Shown here: positions 47,701 to 59,331 of the stretch, piece after piece
How positions within the stretch are numbered: the first letter of the stretch is position 1
Layout of the letters: every line of letters starts with the position of its first letter
NCBI GenBank assembly: GCA_035610835.1
Contig: CM069454.1
Coordinates: 68,148,291 to 68,212,290 of the forward strand
Length of the DNA: 64,000 bases
Reading direction: 5' to 3'
Source of the DNA: Ophiura sarsii
Lineage: Eukaryota > Echinodermata > Ophiuroidea > Amphilepidida > Ophiuridae
Notes under the pieces: generated by a model
Database searches by the model: none
Seen by the model: only the letters and a program-made list of their open reading frames with translations
Told to the model about the DNA's origin: nothing
Position numbers and translations under genes: made by a program

Positions 47701-49208
47701 CAATTGTACTCCCTCCTGAACTCTAGCTATTGATGTACAGTGTACACAAACAATTGTACCCCCTCCTGAACTCTAGCTATTGATGTACAGTGTACACAAA
47801 CAACTGTACCCCCTCCTGAACTCTAGCTATTGATGTACAGTGTACACAAACAACTGTACCCCCTCCTGAACTCTAGCTATTGATGTACAGTGTACGCAAA
47901 CAATTGTACCCCCTCCTGAACTCTAGCTATTGATGTACAGTGTACACAAACAATTGTACCCCCTCCTGAACTCTAGCTATTGATATACAGTGTAAACAAA
48001 CAATTGTACCCCCTCCTGAACTCTAGCTATTGATGTACATTGTAAACAAACAATTGTACCCCCTCCTGAACTCTAGCTATTGATGTACATTGTAAACAAA
48101 CAATTGTACTCCCTCCTGAACTCTAGCTATTGATGTACAGTGTACACAAACAATTGTACCCCCTCCTGAACTCTAGCTATTGATGTACAGTGTACACAAA
48201 CAATTGTACTCCCTCCTGAACTCTAGCTATTGATGTACAGTGTACACAAACAATTGTACCCCCTCCTGAACTCTAGCTATTGATGTACAGTGTACACAAA
48301 CAATTGTACCCCCTCCTGAACTCTAGCTATTGATGTACAGTGTACACAAACAATTGTACTCCCTCCTGAACTCTAGCTATTGATGTACAGTGTACACAAA
48401 CAATTGTACCCCCTCCTGAACTCTAGCTATTGATGTACTGTGTAAACAAACAATTGTACTCCCTCCTGAACTCTAGCTATTGATGTACAGTGTACACAAA
48501 CAATTGTACTCCCTCCTGAACTCTAGCTATTGATGTACAGTGTACACAAACAATTGTACCCCCTCCTGAACTCTAGCTATTGATGTACAGTGTACACAAA
48601 CAATTGTACCCCCTCCTGAACTCTAGCTATTGATGTACAGTGTACACAAACAATTGTACTCCCTCCTGAACTCTAGCTATTGATGTACAATGTACACAAA
48701 CAATTGTACCCCCTCCTGAACTCTAGCTATTGATGTACAGTGTAAACAAACAATTGTACCCCCTCCTGAACTCTAGCTATTGATGTACATTGTAAACAAA
48801 CAATTGTACCCCCTCCTGAACTCTAGCTATTGATGTACAGTGTACACAAACAATTGTACTCCCTCCTGAACTCTAGCTATTGATGTACAGTGTACACAAA
48901 CAATTGTACTCCCTCCTGAACTCTAGCTATTGATGTACAGTGTAAACAAACAATTGTACCCCCTCCTGAACTCTAGCTATTGATGTAGTGTTCACAAACA
49001 ATTGTACTCCCTCCTGAACTCTAGCTATTGATGTACAGTGTAAACAAACAATTGTACCCCCTCCTAAACTCTAGCTATTGATGTACTGTGTAAACAAACA
49101 ATTGTACCCCCTCCTGAACTCTAGCTATTGATGTACAGTGTACGCAAACAATGTACCCCCTCCTGAACTCTAGCTATTGATGTACAGTGTAAACAAACAA
49201 TTGTACCC
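35757..49208. repeat. 50-bp satellite array, ~269 units, with higher-order structure
   Basis: Units read TCCTGAACTCTAGCTATTGA then TGTACAGTGTAMACAAACAA then TTGTACYCCC. Main variants are GTAAACAAAC versus GTACACAAAC, ACTCCC versus ACCCCC, GTTAACAAAC, GTACGCAAAC, CATTGTAAAC, and a short 44-bp unit with ATTCCCTCGATCCTGAATAG at six places (36,157; 41,346; 42,040; 42,434; 43,225; 46,368). The period is not divisible by three and contains TAG and TGA, so no long frame survives. This is by far the largest feature in the window; no other sequence interrupts it. Confidence 0.98.
38041..40792. repeat. higher-order duplication inside the satellite
   Basis: The ordered series of unit variants from about 38,041 to 39,245 recurs at 39,588-40,792 with an exact offset of 1,547 bp. 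Both include the rare CTTCTGAACTCTTAGC, AACAATGTACCCCC, CATTGTAAAC, GTTAACAAAC and AACAACGTACCCC units in the same order. A five-unit block (~250 bp) around 39,290-39,790 is itself tandemly duplicated, and the first five units recur a third time at about 45,805-46,060. Confidence 0.85.
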
Positions 49209-50139
49209 GTCTGCATTAAGGGGCACTGACTGAGAGATTGCTGAGAAAAATGAAATTTGGAAAAAAAAGAATTGTTTCAATAGAAAAGGTATGTATGGGA
49301 AAAGGGTTGAATGATAGCGCCAGATATACATTTGGTTGAAGCAATGCTTTAGGTTGAAAATATCTACCTTTTCAATTCCATGTCATCATATTGCCTCTCC
49401 TCTCCCCTTGAAATGGTATTCTTGCTAAACTTGCTAACTATGCTAAATGGCATCTATCTTGGATATAGTCTATAGACTCATGCTTGGAAACAGTCATTCA
49501 GATTTTGCTAGTCAAAGGTCACCCAAAGGTCAAAATGAGGTCATTGTGCAATGTACATGCACAAAAGTTGTACTTTTACTGTGATTCAGTTTCCATGCAC
49601 TTTAAATCGAGTGGCCTACACAGTACTAGGTCAGATGAATGAATTGATTGGCAATCCATCGTAAGTAAATAATTCTTCAAAATTATGTTGCAAACTTATT
49701 TGCTTTATGAATACTGATTTGTCTGCCTCTTAAAAAATCATGAAGCTACCATACATGTAATGTACATTGTTATAGTATAGTAGACCTTGTCCACAAAACA
49801 AATCATATTTGCCTTGCAGCAAGTCTAGCCATTACCACGCCCACCCTCGTAACAACACACCACCATACTTGTATCAAGTCTATCTATTACCACCACCAGA
49901 ATCAAGTCTGTACTTGCATTGGTCAGTAAAGCTTTATCCATGCATTTCTTTATGCAAAACCTATCCAGGTACTGTTTTGATATTATATGGAAGGTTATTG
50001 AGTTCTAGAAGGGCATATAAGCAATAGCTGCCACATGGAATATATCTTTAGTGATAGCTGCTGCAATTGTGGCATGCACTATGCGTCGAGTCATTGATGA
50101 ACACTTTTTGATATAACTCAAGGCAGCAATTGCAGTCAG
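49209..50139. other. unique sequence right of the satellite
   Basis: No recognisable gene. It holds a cluster of GGTCA motifs at 49,507-49,545 (AAAGGTCACCCAAAGGTCAA then GAGGTCATTG). Confidence 0.5.
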
Positions 50140-50147
50140 TACTTGTG

Positions 50148-50326
50148 CAGTGGCGTAGCTAGGAGGGGGGGGCAAGATTTTCGAAATTTTTGTAAAAGGT
50201 TGCCCCAATTTCTTTTGCAGTCAGCTCAGAAAATTAGAGAGCGGGGAATGGGGCGGGTCACAGTAGGCTTGGGGGCGGGGGCACAAAGGATTTTTTTCTG
50301 TTGGGGGGGGGGGGGCTACGCCACTG
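50148..50326. mobile_element. small hAT-type MITE
   Basis: A 179-bp element with ends CAGTGGCGTAGCTAG and CTACGCCACTG, flanked by TACTTGTG (50,140) and AACTTGTG (50,327), seven of eight bases alike. The G-rich body (poly-G at 50,303-50,315) is typical of this family. Partial relatives are at 1799 and 25,690. Confidence 0.85.
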
Positions 50327-50367
50327 AACTTGTGCCAGGTCATATGGGCGATTCCATGGTATAAACA

Positions 50368-51392
50368 CACGTTACCATGGTAACACACGTTACATTTTAG
50401 CGTGCCATTCTTTATTCTCCATTCTATAACTGTAAGAGTAATTTGAATGAAGTTTTCATCTTTTGTATTGTAATACCCAAGACTTTAGGCTAGATCCTCA
50501 TGCTTACACCAACATGAAATATCAGCTCATGTTAATGTGAGACCGCTGCGAAAATCGGTAACACGTGTTAAGTGAGAAGACGCACTAAAATAAATCCCAA
50601 CTTTGTTTTGCTTTTGTATTTACGAGGGGGTATCAAAAAGTTCTTGACATCACCAAGAAGTAAAGGGTTTAAAGTGTTGACAGAAAGAGGTCAAAGGTCA
50701 TGTAGGGGTCATTAGAGGTTAATCTGTGTAAAACTCATGTTACCCATAATATTATTGTCACCAAGCTGGTTTGTAACGAACTTTGACCCCGTTCTGTCAA
50801 AACTTTAAACTATTTATTGCTGTTTTTGTGAATAACGCAATCTGTGGCAATCTGAGGATCAATCAATGGCGGTCACTCTGAGAATCTCTACAATGGCGGT
50901 CTGTGGACAGGTAATAAAAAGTGGGAGAAATGTGTGACTTTGCACAGTGACTTTTTAAAGATATCTGAAGGGTCACATATCAAAAAAAGGTTTCTGGCTC
51001 CTTCACATCTTGGTGATGTCAAGAACTTTTTGATACCCCCTCGTATACTATCCAATCTGATCCAATCTACAATCAATTGGTCACTACTGTAAGCAAGTAC
51101 CCTAAGTATATAAAACCCTCCTATGGTTTATAATACTAGAATAATTCAAGAATTCAAGTTCTCACTTTTTTGTAAATTGCAAAATAATCGGTAACCTGTG
51201 TTACGGGAACACACGTTGCACTTTGTCCAGCCATAATTTACTAGCATTTGATTCTTTATTTAATTTCTAAATTAAAATAAATTTTGAAAATTGAACTAAC
51301 ATATTAACCATGTAAATAGTGATAACTAACACTTAAAAATTGAGGTTTTAGCATGTTTTCTTGCATATGAGCTTAGTAACACACGTTACGAC
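50368..51392. repeat. scattered GTTAC/GTAAC palindromic motifs
   Basis: ACACACGTTACCATGGTAAC with ACACGTTAC (50,365-50,393), GTAACACGTGTTA (50,558), GTAACCTGTGTTAC (51,191) and GTAACACACGTTAC (51,377) recur around the element at 50,623. They look like related inverted motifs, possibly decayed short repeats. Confidence 0.4.
50623..51043. mobile_element. Tc1/mariner-like MITE
   Basis: A 421-bp element with perfect inverted ends of about 35 bp (CGAGGGGGTATCAAAAAGTT then CTTGACATCACCAAG) and TA on both sides (50,621 and 51,044). It holds a perfect DR1-type AGGTCAAAGGTCA at about 50,689 and two copies of CAATGGCGGTC. No coding sequence. Confidence 0.88.
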
Positions 51393-51463
51393 ATTTTGAT
51401 GGCTTATTGTGGGGTGGTGGTTATGAATTTATGTTATTGTTTACTTTTTTAAATAGGGCCTAA

Positions 51464-52401
51464 GGCCCCTGAAACTCGATTACAAGTTTCCCGTCACATT
51501 TTTTCCAGCTCACAATGAGGCAACTATTATTCATTATTTTCAAGATTCAAGATTTAACCCATCATCCTTGACCTTAACTGACAAGAACATTATGAATCAA
51601 ATCAAGGCCCAAAACAACGATAGCTAGCGATTCGGTAACTTGCATTGATTCCAAATTCTGCACTTGACATGTTCAACTATTTTACACAACCACAGTGTAC
51701 TTCATGAATACACAATACGCAACCACCCGGAGTGAAAAACACCCAATTCTCAATTTTAAGTAATTTATTTTCATACAAAAGGTAGTCAGTATAAATATAC
51801 GTAGCTGTCAGGTACAAAAAACTACAATACAGTGTCAATAAAAGTATTTTATGAATTATTTGTAAATGATTTTCTAAGATATGGTTTCAACAGGGCGTTG
51901 ATTTTTCGCTACATTTTACTTTCATTCATACCATGTACTTCATGCATAAAAATATGCAACCACGCGGGGCGATAAATACTCAATTCTCAATTTTAAGAAT
52001 TTATTTTTTATACCAAAGGCAAGAAATATAATTAAAAATAAATCTGTAGCTGTTTCTTGCACAAGAAATACAATATAGTGTCAATACAAATAATAATTTT
52101 CGATACTTTTGATACTATTTAAAAACCTGATCGTACCGTGTGTTGCAAGGGTTCACAGTAATACTACTTGCATATTTTAAAATGAAATGAAACGTAGGGG
52201 ATCGACGAAACCCTTCGAGAGCGCTTCGATGTTTGTTGTAAGTTTTTTTTGTCACAAAAATAACTGAACGAGTGAAAAACGATGTTTTAATGGATTTTTT
52301 TTCAAAATAATGAATTATTTTGAGATTTTCGATTTCAAACGTCGCTGGAAAATTGTAACACGGGTGGATGACAGAAAACTCAACATCGAGTTACAGGGGC
52401 C
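51464..52401. mobile_element. PIF/Harbinger-type element, 938 bp
   Basis: Ends GGCCCCTGAAACTCGAT and ATCGAGTTACAGGGGCC are inverted copies with one mismatch, and TAA lies at 51,461-51,463 and 52,402-52,404. CAAGTTTCCCGTCACATTTT near the left end is shared with the element at 31,207. Inside, two similar blocks (CCACCCGGAGTGAAAAACAC near 51,722; CCACGCGGGGCGATAAATAC near 51,960) form an approximately 240-bp internal duplication. Confidence 0.85.
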
Positions 52402-52689
52402 TAACCAGTAGGATTAAAAGACCGAGTGCAAATCGCAACGGTGAATTTGTGCAAAAATGTAGGTCTTTCATAATGTTTGAAGGATTTTATTTCCACAAAC
52501 GCAATTTTTTATTCTTAAGATATTTAATATTACACTACATCCAGTATAGAGACAAAGATGTTTTTGCAGCAGGTTATCAGTACCTTCTTAGCATGCTTTT
52601 CAAACATTCAAGCCAGACAGATTCATAAATTTAAATATTATAAAGTTTTGTACATTATTTCAATATAGACGATCATTCCTGCTTTTTGT

Positions 52690-54985
52690 CTCGCCTGATG
52701 TAATCAGAAAGAGACTATGTTATCACTATTTCTGTCCGGCGTCCGCCGTATGCCGTATGCCGTATGCCGTCAGCCGTGTGCTAAGAAATACCTTTGTGAC
52801 GCGATATCTGGAGATCCGTAAGGCCTATCGTGATGGGACTTGGTGGAGGGAAGGGGGGTGGTGCGTTCTGTTGCTGATTGATTTTTCAAGGTCATCGGGG
52901 GTCATACAAGGTCATCGGGGTCAAATATGCTTAAAACTTTTGAGACGCGTTGTGACGCGATATCTAGAGATCCGTAAGGCCTATCTTGATGGGACTTGAT
53001 GTCAGGAAAGGGGGTGGGGTGTTCTTTTGCTGATTAGATTTTCAAGGTCATTGGAGGTCATTCAAGGTCATCGGGGTCAAATATGCGGTCAAATAAGATC
53101 CGTAAGGCCGATCTTGATGGGATTTGGTGGAGGGAAGGGGGTGGTGTGTTCTTTTTGCTGATTAAATTTTCAAGGTCATCAGAGGTCATTCAAGGTCATC
53201 GGGGGTCAAATATGGGGTCAAATAGATCAGTAAGGCCTATCTTGATGGGATTTGGTGGAGGGAAGGGGGGTGGTGTGTTCTTTTTGCTGAATAAATTTTC
53301 AAGGTCACCAGAGGTCATCGGGGTCAAATATGGGGTCAAATAGATCAGTAAGGCCCATATTGATGAGATCTGGTGGAGGGAAGGGGAGTGGTGTGTTCTT
53401 TTTGCTGAATAAATTTTCAAGGTCATCAGAGGTCATTCAAGGTCATCGGGGTCAAATAAGATCCATAAGGCCTATCTTGATTGGATTTGGTGGAGGGAAG
53501 GGGGATGGTGTGTTCTTTTTGTTGATTAATTTTATGGGGTCAAATATGGGGTCAAATAGATCAGTAAGGCCTATCTTGATGGGATTTGGTGGAGGGAAGG
53601 GGGGTGGTGTGTTCTTTTTGTTGATTAATTTTTCGGGGTCATTGGGGGTCAAATATGGGGTCAAATAGATCTGTAAGGCCTATCTTGATGGGATTTGGTG
53701 GAGGGAAGGGGGTGGTGTGTTCTTTTTGTTGATTAATTTTTTGGGGTCATCGGGGGTCAAATAGATCAGTAAGGCCTATCTTGATGGGATTTGGTGGAGG
53801 GAAGTGGGGTGGTGTGTTCTTTTTGTTGATTAATTTTTCGGGGTCATCGGGGGTCAAATATGGGGTCAAATAGATCAGTAAGGCCTATCTTGATGGGATT
53901 TGGTGGACGGAAGAGGGATGGTGTGTTCTTTTTGTTGATTAATTTTTCGGGGTCATCGGGGGTCAAATATGGGGTCAAATAGATCAGTAAGGCCTATCTT
54001 GATGGGATTTGGTGGACGGAAGAGGGATGGTGTGTTCTTTTTGTTGATTAATTTTTCGGGGTCATCGGGGGTCAAATATGGGGTCAAATAGATCAGTAAG
54101 GCCTATTTTGATGGGATTTGGTGGACGGAAGAGGGATGGTGTGTGCTTTTTGTTGATTAATTTTTCGGGGTCATCGGGGTCAAATATGGGGTCAAATAGA
54201 TCAGTAAGGCCTATCTTGATGGGATTTGGTGGACGGAAGAGGGATGGTGTGTTCTTTTTGTTGATTAATTTTTCGGGGTCATTGGGGGTCAAATATGGGG
54301 TCAAATAGATCAGTAAGGCATATCTTGATGGGATTTGGTGGAGGGAAGGGGGGTGGTGTGTTATTTTTGTTGATTAATTTTTCGGGGTCATCGGGGGTCA
54401 AATAGATCAGTAAGGCCTATCTTGATGGGATTTGGTGGACGGAAGAGGGATGGTGTGTTCTTTTTGTTGATTAATTTTTCGGGGTCATTGGGGGTCAAAT
54501 ATGGGGTCAAATAGATCAGTAAGGCCTATCTTGATGGGATTTGGTGGAGGGAAGGGGGTGGTGTGTTCTTTTTGATGATTAATTTTTGGGGTCATCGGGG
54601 GTCAAATATGGGGTCAAATAGATCAGTAAGGCCTATCTTGATGGGATTTGGTGGACGGAAGAGGGAATAGGGATGGTGTGTTCTTTTTGCTGATTAAATT
54701 TTCAAGGTCATCAGAGGTCATCTGGGGTCAAATAAGATCTGTAAGGCCTATCTTGATGTGATTTGGTGTAGGGAAGGGGGTTGGTGTGTTCTTTTTGTTG
54801 ATTAAATTTTTCAAGGTATTACATCCCTTGCATTAACTACAATGCATACCTCTGTGACAGCGCTACATTGTATCATATGTTTCATCATCATTTGTATCAT
54901 ATGTTTCATCTGTTTCATCATCATTTGTTTCAAGTCACTTTTGATGAACAGGCGAGACGCGCCGTTCGAGAACCGCCTTGTCATA
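52690..54985. mobile_element. pearl/Helentron-like element with minisatellite core
   Basis: The left arm has TTTGTCTCGCCTGATGTAAT, a CCGTATG-type repeat and GTGACGCGATATCTGGAGAT. A core of about 17-18 tandem units of ~109 bp follows (GGCCTATCTTGATGGGATTT is the landmark; period 109 at 53,881, 53,990, 54,099). The right arm has GGTATTACATCCCTTGCATT to GAACAGGCGAGACGC and GAGAACCGCCTTG. GTCTCGCCTG recurs inverted near both ends. Conserved arms around a variable tandem core resemble pearl/HINE-type rolling-circle relatives; that class is an inference. Confidence 0.6.
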
Positions 54986-55450
54986 ATCTCTGATCATTGG
55001 AAATCCAAAAGTATGAAACGGGAACAAAATAGGCATCGACATCCTCCCTCCCCTGATCACAGGCTTATTATATGCCACTGCGCACTCCCACCTCTCCCTT
55101 GCTCACTACAAGTGATAATGTGTTGTTCTATTATATACATGTAGTGTTATATATGTCCCTTCTTTGCTAACTACAGCAGGTTGCAGCTTGTGTAGATACA
55201 GCCTTGTGCCTAGTAATGCTCAAAATATAAGAATGTATTGCGTGGTGGTATGAAATGGTAGCATAATATTTGCTTGTTTGCATTTGGTGGTTTTTGTTTA
55301 ATTAATTTAGTTGTTGTTATTTTATTGATTAATACTCATTTCATAAAAAAATGGCTATAATTTCAGTCCTTTAGAAAAAAGAAATGATGCCATGCAATTT
55401 AATAGGTTTACAGGGTACATTCAGTGATTTTTATACTATTTTATTCACTC
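54986..55450. other. unique spacer
   Basis: AT-rich sequence between the pearl-like element and the first hairpin unit; no feature recognised. Confidence 0.5.
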
Positions 55451-55488
55451 ACTAGCGGGAACCCGCGCTTCGCGCGGGCCCCGCTAGT
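55451..55488. repeat. 38-bp GC-rich hairpin at head of unit 1
   Basis: Outer stem ACTAGCGGG/CCCGCTAGT and inner stem CCCGCGC/GCGCGGG with loop TTC; only a small bulge separates the stems. The identical hairpin opens unit 2. Confidence 0.93.
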
Positions 55489-58479
55489 AGTGAGCCCCCA
55501 CTTGAGCGGTTTGTAGGGGTGTGTTGGTGTGTTTTTTGTACACGGTCCCAAAATGTCATGTATCATCATTTTTATGCCGCCCCCACCCCGCTCAACGAAC
55601 GTGATTATTGTTATGACCACTCCCATGCTCAGACCTATCTAGTAATAGTACAATTCGGAATATTGGGGGGAAAGTTGATGCGGAAGGGAAAATTAAAAAT
55701 AAGGGTAGACACATGTAAAACACGTGTAAAAACATGACACCTCTATCCAATGATATTTGGTACCTCTACCCTTGGCCCTCTTATCGAAGAAAATGACAGC
55801 CCCCCTAACATAATCCATAACATACCATGTGCCATTAATAATCCAGGTACTTGATCATGGGGGGGGGGGGGCGGTAGCCTAATACGGAACATAATGACCC
55901 AAACTATGATTGTGTTTGCCGCCCCCGGGGATGGCCATGTTAAGCCGGAGTCAGGTTAGTAGGTGATCGGGCATCTCGCTGGTGCTGGGGTTGCGTTCTC
56001 TCAACGTGGTGGGGCTCAAAAATAACCCGTACCCATTTGGGTTGGGGTGCATAGCAAGCAATAACCCGTGCCCATTTGGGATGGGTGTATAGCAAGCAAT
56101 AGCTATAACGGGGGGCATCCCCGTAAGACACTTTTGCCCAAGGGGGGGGGGGGGGGGGGGGGGGGGGGGCGTTTTCACCTAAAATTTTCGTAAAAGGTTG
56201 CCCCAAATTTTTTCCAAGTCAGTCACCTCGTGAATTTCACGTAAGTATGTCGCAGTCCAAAAACCACTGTAGTCAATGTTTTATGAGTAGTTTTACTATC
56301 ATTGATATTTGAAACTAAGAAAAACGCAATTTTTACCTTAAAAAAAAATCAAAAAGGGGGGGGGGGGCGGCGATCGCAACCGTCGCCCCCCCCCCACCCC
56401 ATCTGACGGGCCTGGGGGAGGACACTGGACAAACAATGACACAATGATGTGTGCTGATGTCCAGGTGAGCGTGCATAATGCTATAGGGGTCGCGCTCCCA
56501 AAAATAACTTTTTGAGGTCTATGTTGTGTATACTTCCATAATTGCGGTGCGGTGCTTTTGTTGGATTGTTGGATTTAGAATCGGGTTAAGCATCTTAAGG
56601 CCTAGCCTCCTTATTTATATATCTTGTTTTGACCCCACCCCCGCCCACCACCCCCATTTACAATGGTATTAATTTTATGACCCCCTTGCCATATTTTCCT
56701 TGTAAAAACACGACACAACCAATGATATTTGGTACCTCTGACCTCTTACCGAAGAAAACGACAGTCCCCTAACATAAAATCCAGATAATGATATACCATG
56801 TGCCATTAATAATCCAGATAATGATATACCATGTGCCATTAATAATCCAGGTAGCCTACTATTATACTTCATGTACCATTCCTTGGTGCCCTTATTAGCT
56901 TGATGTTTGACTTATATATTATATCAGGAATGACTTTCATGGACTAATAAATATTTCGTGTCTTGTCTTGTGATCGTGACTGTATTTTCTGCGAAAAAAC
57001 ATCCCACAACTTTACTAAATCATACTGTAAAAGCCAATATTTTCGCGTAAAGATATTTTCGCGCATTTAGATATCATAAAGTATAGACATTTCGCCAATT
57101 GTTTTTTTCGCGGGCGACCTTCTGGATGCACTGCATGAATGTTGAAAACAATATTATGGGTACACACCACCATAACCTTCCGCGGGCCAGGGTGCGGGCC
57201 AGGGTGCAGGGGTACTAAAGTCCCGAAAAAAACTTTGATTGCTGCTTCAAATGTGAATATTTTGACGAGATTATCACTATAGGTCTTAGATTTTGTTTTA
57301 TTATAAAGTTGAAACCTTCACGATTGTAATCTGAAATGTAAAAAGTCACGAATTATTCTTGGGCGTGAGTCTTGATCACACGTGTGAAGCGGTCCGAAAC
57401 TCTGATTTTCCTGATTTTTACGCACTATAAAAGCTAGTGATTTGTGAAATCAAAATTTCTGAAAAACTGGGACTGTCGATCATATGTGAAATGTTGATAA
57501 TATTAAAGAAAACAAAATTACGAAGATTTTACAACAAAAATAAATATCCCAGCTAAGGAGAGGGACCCCAGGAGAAGCGATTGAACATCGGGTTTCTAAC
57601 ACACGTTTCAATGGAAGCGACTATGGTGGTGTATATGTTCGCGTGTTATCATTTTCGCGTGTAAATTATTTTGCGCGAAAAGCGCGAAGATAAAACCACC
57701 GCGAACATTTCTGCTTTTAGTAATGGAAATCAGCTTCCAATTTAATGAACTTCTTAACATAATTTGCTTCGATTTCCATAAAATATTCCCGATGAGTATT
57801 CTGTTGCGATCGTAGAGGAAACACTGTAAACGGCGGCAACACGTGTTTATTTGCACTACGAAAAAACGGGAACAATCCGCTCAGCCTCTTGAAAATAATT
57901 TGCCGGTTCAAACCTTGATTTTGAAGTAATTAAAAATCGTATGGCTCTGTTACTTGGTAGATCTTTATGATTTATGTTACTTTTTCAGCCCTCATGTCTC
58001 TCTTCCGTTTGGCATCTTTCTGTTTTGTCCTCATGCATGGTGGTACCGATTTGCCGTTTTCTTTTGGTCATATTGTATCTCAAGGTATACAATAAAAGTT
58101 AAAAATATTTAACTTTTGTTTATATAGATGTTATATAGATATACTAAGGTGAAGCCGGAGATCCCATTTTGCCGTTAGAAACAAAACAAAACGTTATATA
58201 ACAAACAGGTTGTACGCTCGCTCTTAGTCTTAAAAGATACACAAAATCGTTCCCAATGCACGCGTGAGGCCGTGTAAGCGACTGTTGTTATAGTATTGGC
58301 ATTGGCAACAAAACAAAACGTTTCAACAAACAGTTTGTACGCTCTACAAAAGTATACACGAAATCGTTCCCAGCGCACACGTGAGGCCGTGTAAGCGACT
58401 GTTGTTATATTGGAAAGTGACGTCAGACGTGTGATGTGTCTCTCGTGTGACGTCATTATGGGGATATGCCTTGCAGCGC

Positions 58480-58970
58480 CCAGTGATACGCGTGCGGCGG
58501 TCGCATCTCATACGCGAGGTCACGCAGGGATGTGTCTCGCATCTCATACGCGAGGTCACGCGGGGATGTGTCTACCGCCCTTGCGTATCATAGGGGGAAA
58601 TCATCACGCAGAAAAGTGAGACCAACTCCAATGTCATACTCTCGCGTTATCCGCACGCATCACTGCGCCCAGTGATACGCGTGCGGCGGTCGCATCTCAT
58701 ACGCGAGGTCACGCGGGGATGTGTCTCGCATCTCATACGCGAGTCTCATACGCGAGGTCACGCAGGGATGTGTCTCGCATCTCATACGCGAGGTCACACG
58801 GGGATGTGTCACTGGGGATCACTGGGGATACCCTTAACAGCGCCCAGTGATACGCGTGCGGCGGTCGCATCTCATACGCGAGGTCACGCGGGGATGTGAC
58901 TCGCATCTCATACGCGAGGTCACGCGGTGATACATGTCTACCGCCCTTGCGTATCATAGGGGGAAATCAT
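58480..58970. repeat. ~36-bp minisatellite, ACGCGAGGTCACGC type (unit 1)
   Basis: CATCTCATACGCGAGGTCAC followed by GCGGGGATGTGTCTCG recurs about six to seven times with interruptions, embedded in larger repeats beginning GCGCCCAGTGATACGCGTGC. It is much richer in CpG than the surrounding DNA. The same block is at 61,930-62,410 in unit 2. Confidence 0.85.
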
Positions 58971-59331
58971 CACGTAGTGAGACCAACTCCAATGCGGGCT
59001 CCAATGTCAGTATACTCTCGCATTGTAAGATTGCCTAAATTTAGCTTAATTCATGTTGGCTCCAGCTCCTACACCCCATGTACAAATTGACTATCCGTGC
59101 GCATGCGTTTCATGAGGTAAGAATAGAAGACATGAAACATAGCAACCCAGGGTAGCAACCGACCTGTTTTTTGGTTATTTCCATAGTAATTGAATAGTTT
59201 TGCAAAAAATAGTGTCCAATGGTTTAATGGCAATATGTACTCAATCAATGTACGCACAAATCAGAGTTGAAAGTCAAGCCATCTCTGAGAACACTCGCGG
59301 ACAAGATTTAAGTACGTCCTTTTATTTATAT

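Larger units (their letters stand above)
55451..59331. mobile_element. hairpin-headed tandem unit 1 (3,881 bp)
   Basis: Starts with the hairpin ACTAGCGGGAACCCGCGC-TTC, followed by the complementary arm, and ends CGTCCTTTTATTTATAT directly against the next unit. In order it holds a poly-G segment, a ~510-bp block missing from unit 2 (about 56,558-57,069, which includes a diverged partial copy of the unit's own start), TTCGCG-rich sequence, a ~127-bp repeat (two copies near 58,181 and 58,308), paired CRE-like TGACGTCA sites (about 58,419 and 58,449) and an ACGCGAGGTCACGC minisatellite (58,480-58,970). No protein-like frame; no Rep/helicase or transposase seen. Confidence 0.8.

Noticed and set aside
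35757..49208. CRISPR-like regular array
   Set aside because: The whole 50-bp unit repeats without unique spacers, the window is eukaryotic and there are no cas genes. It is a satellite.
55940..56206. Proline-rich frames over the poly-G tract
   Set aside because: The proline run is simply the complement of poly-G. The frame is not kept in the duplicate unit.
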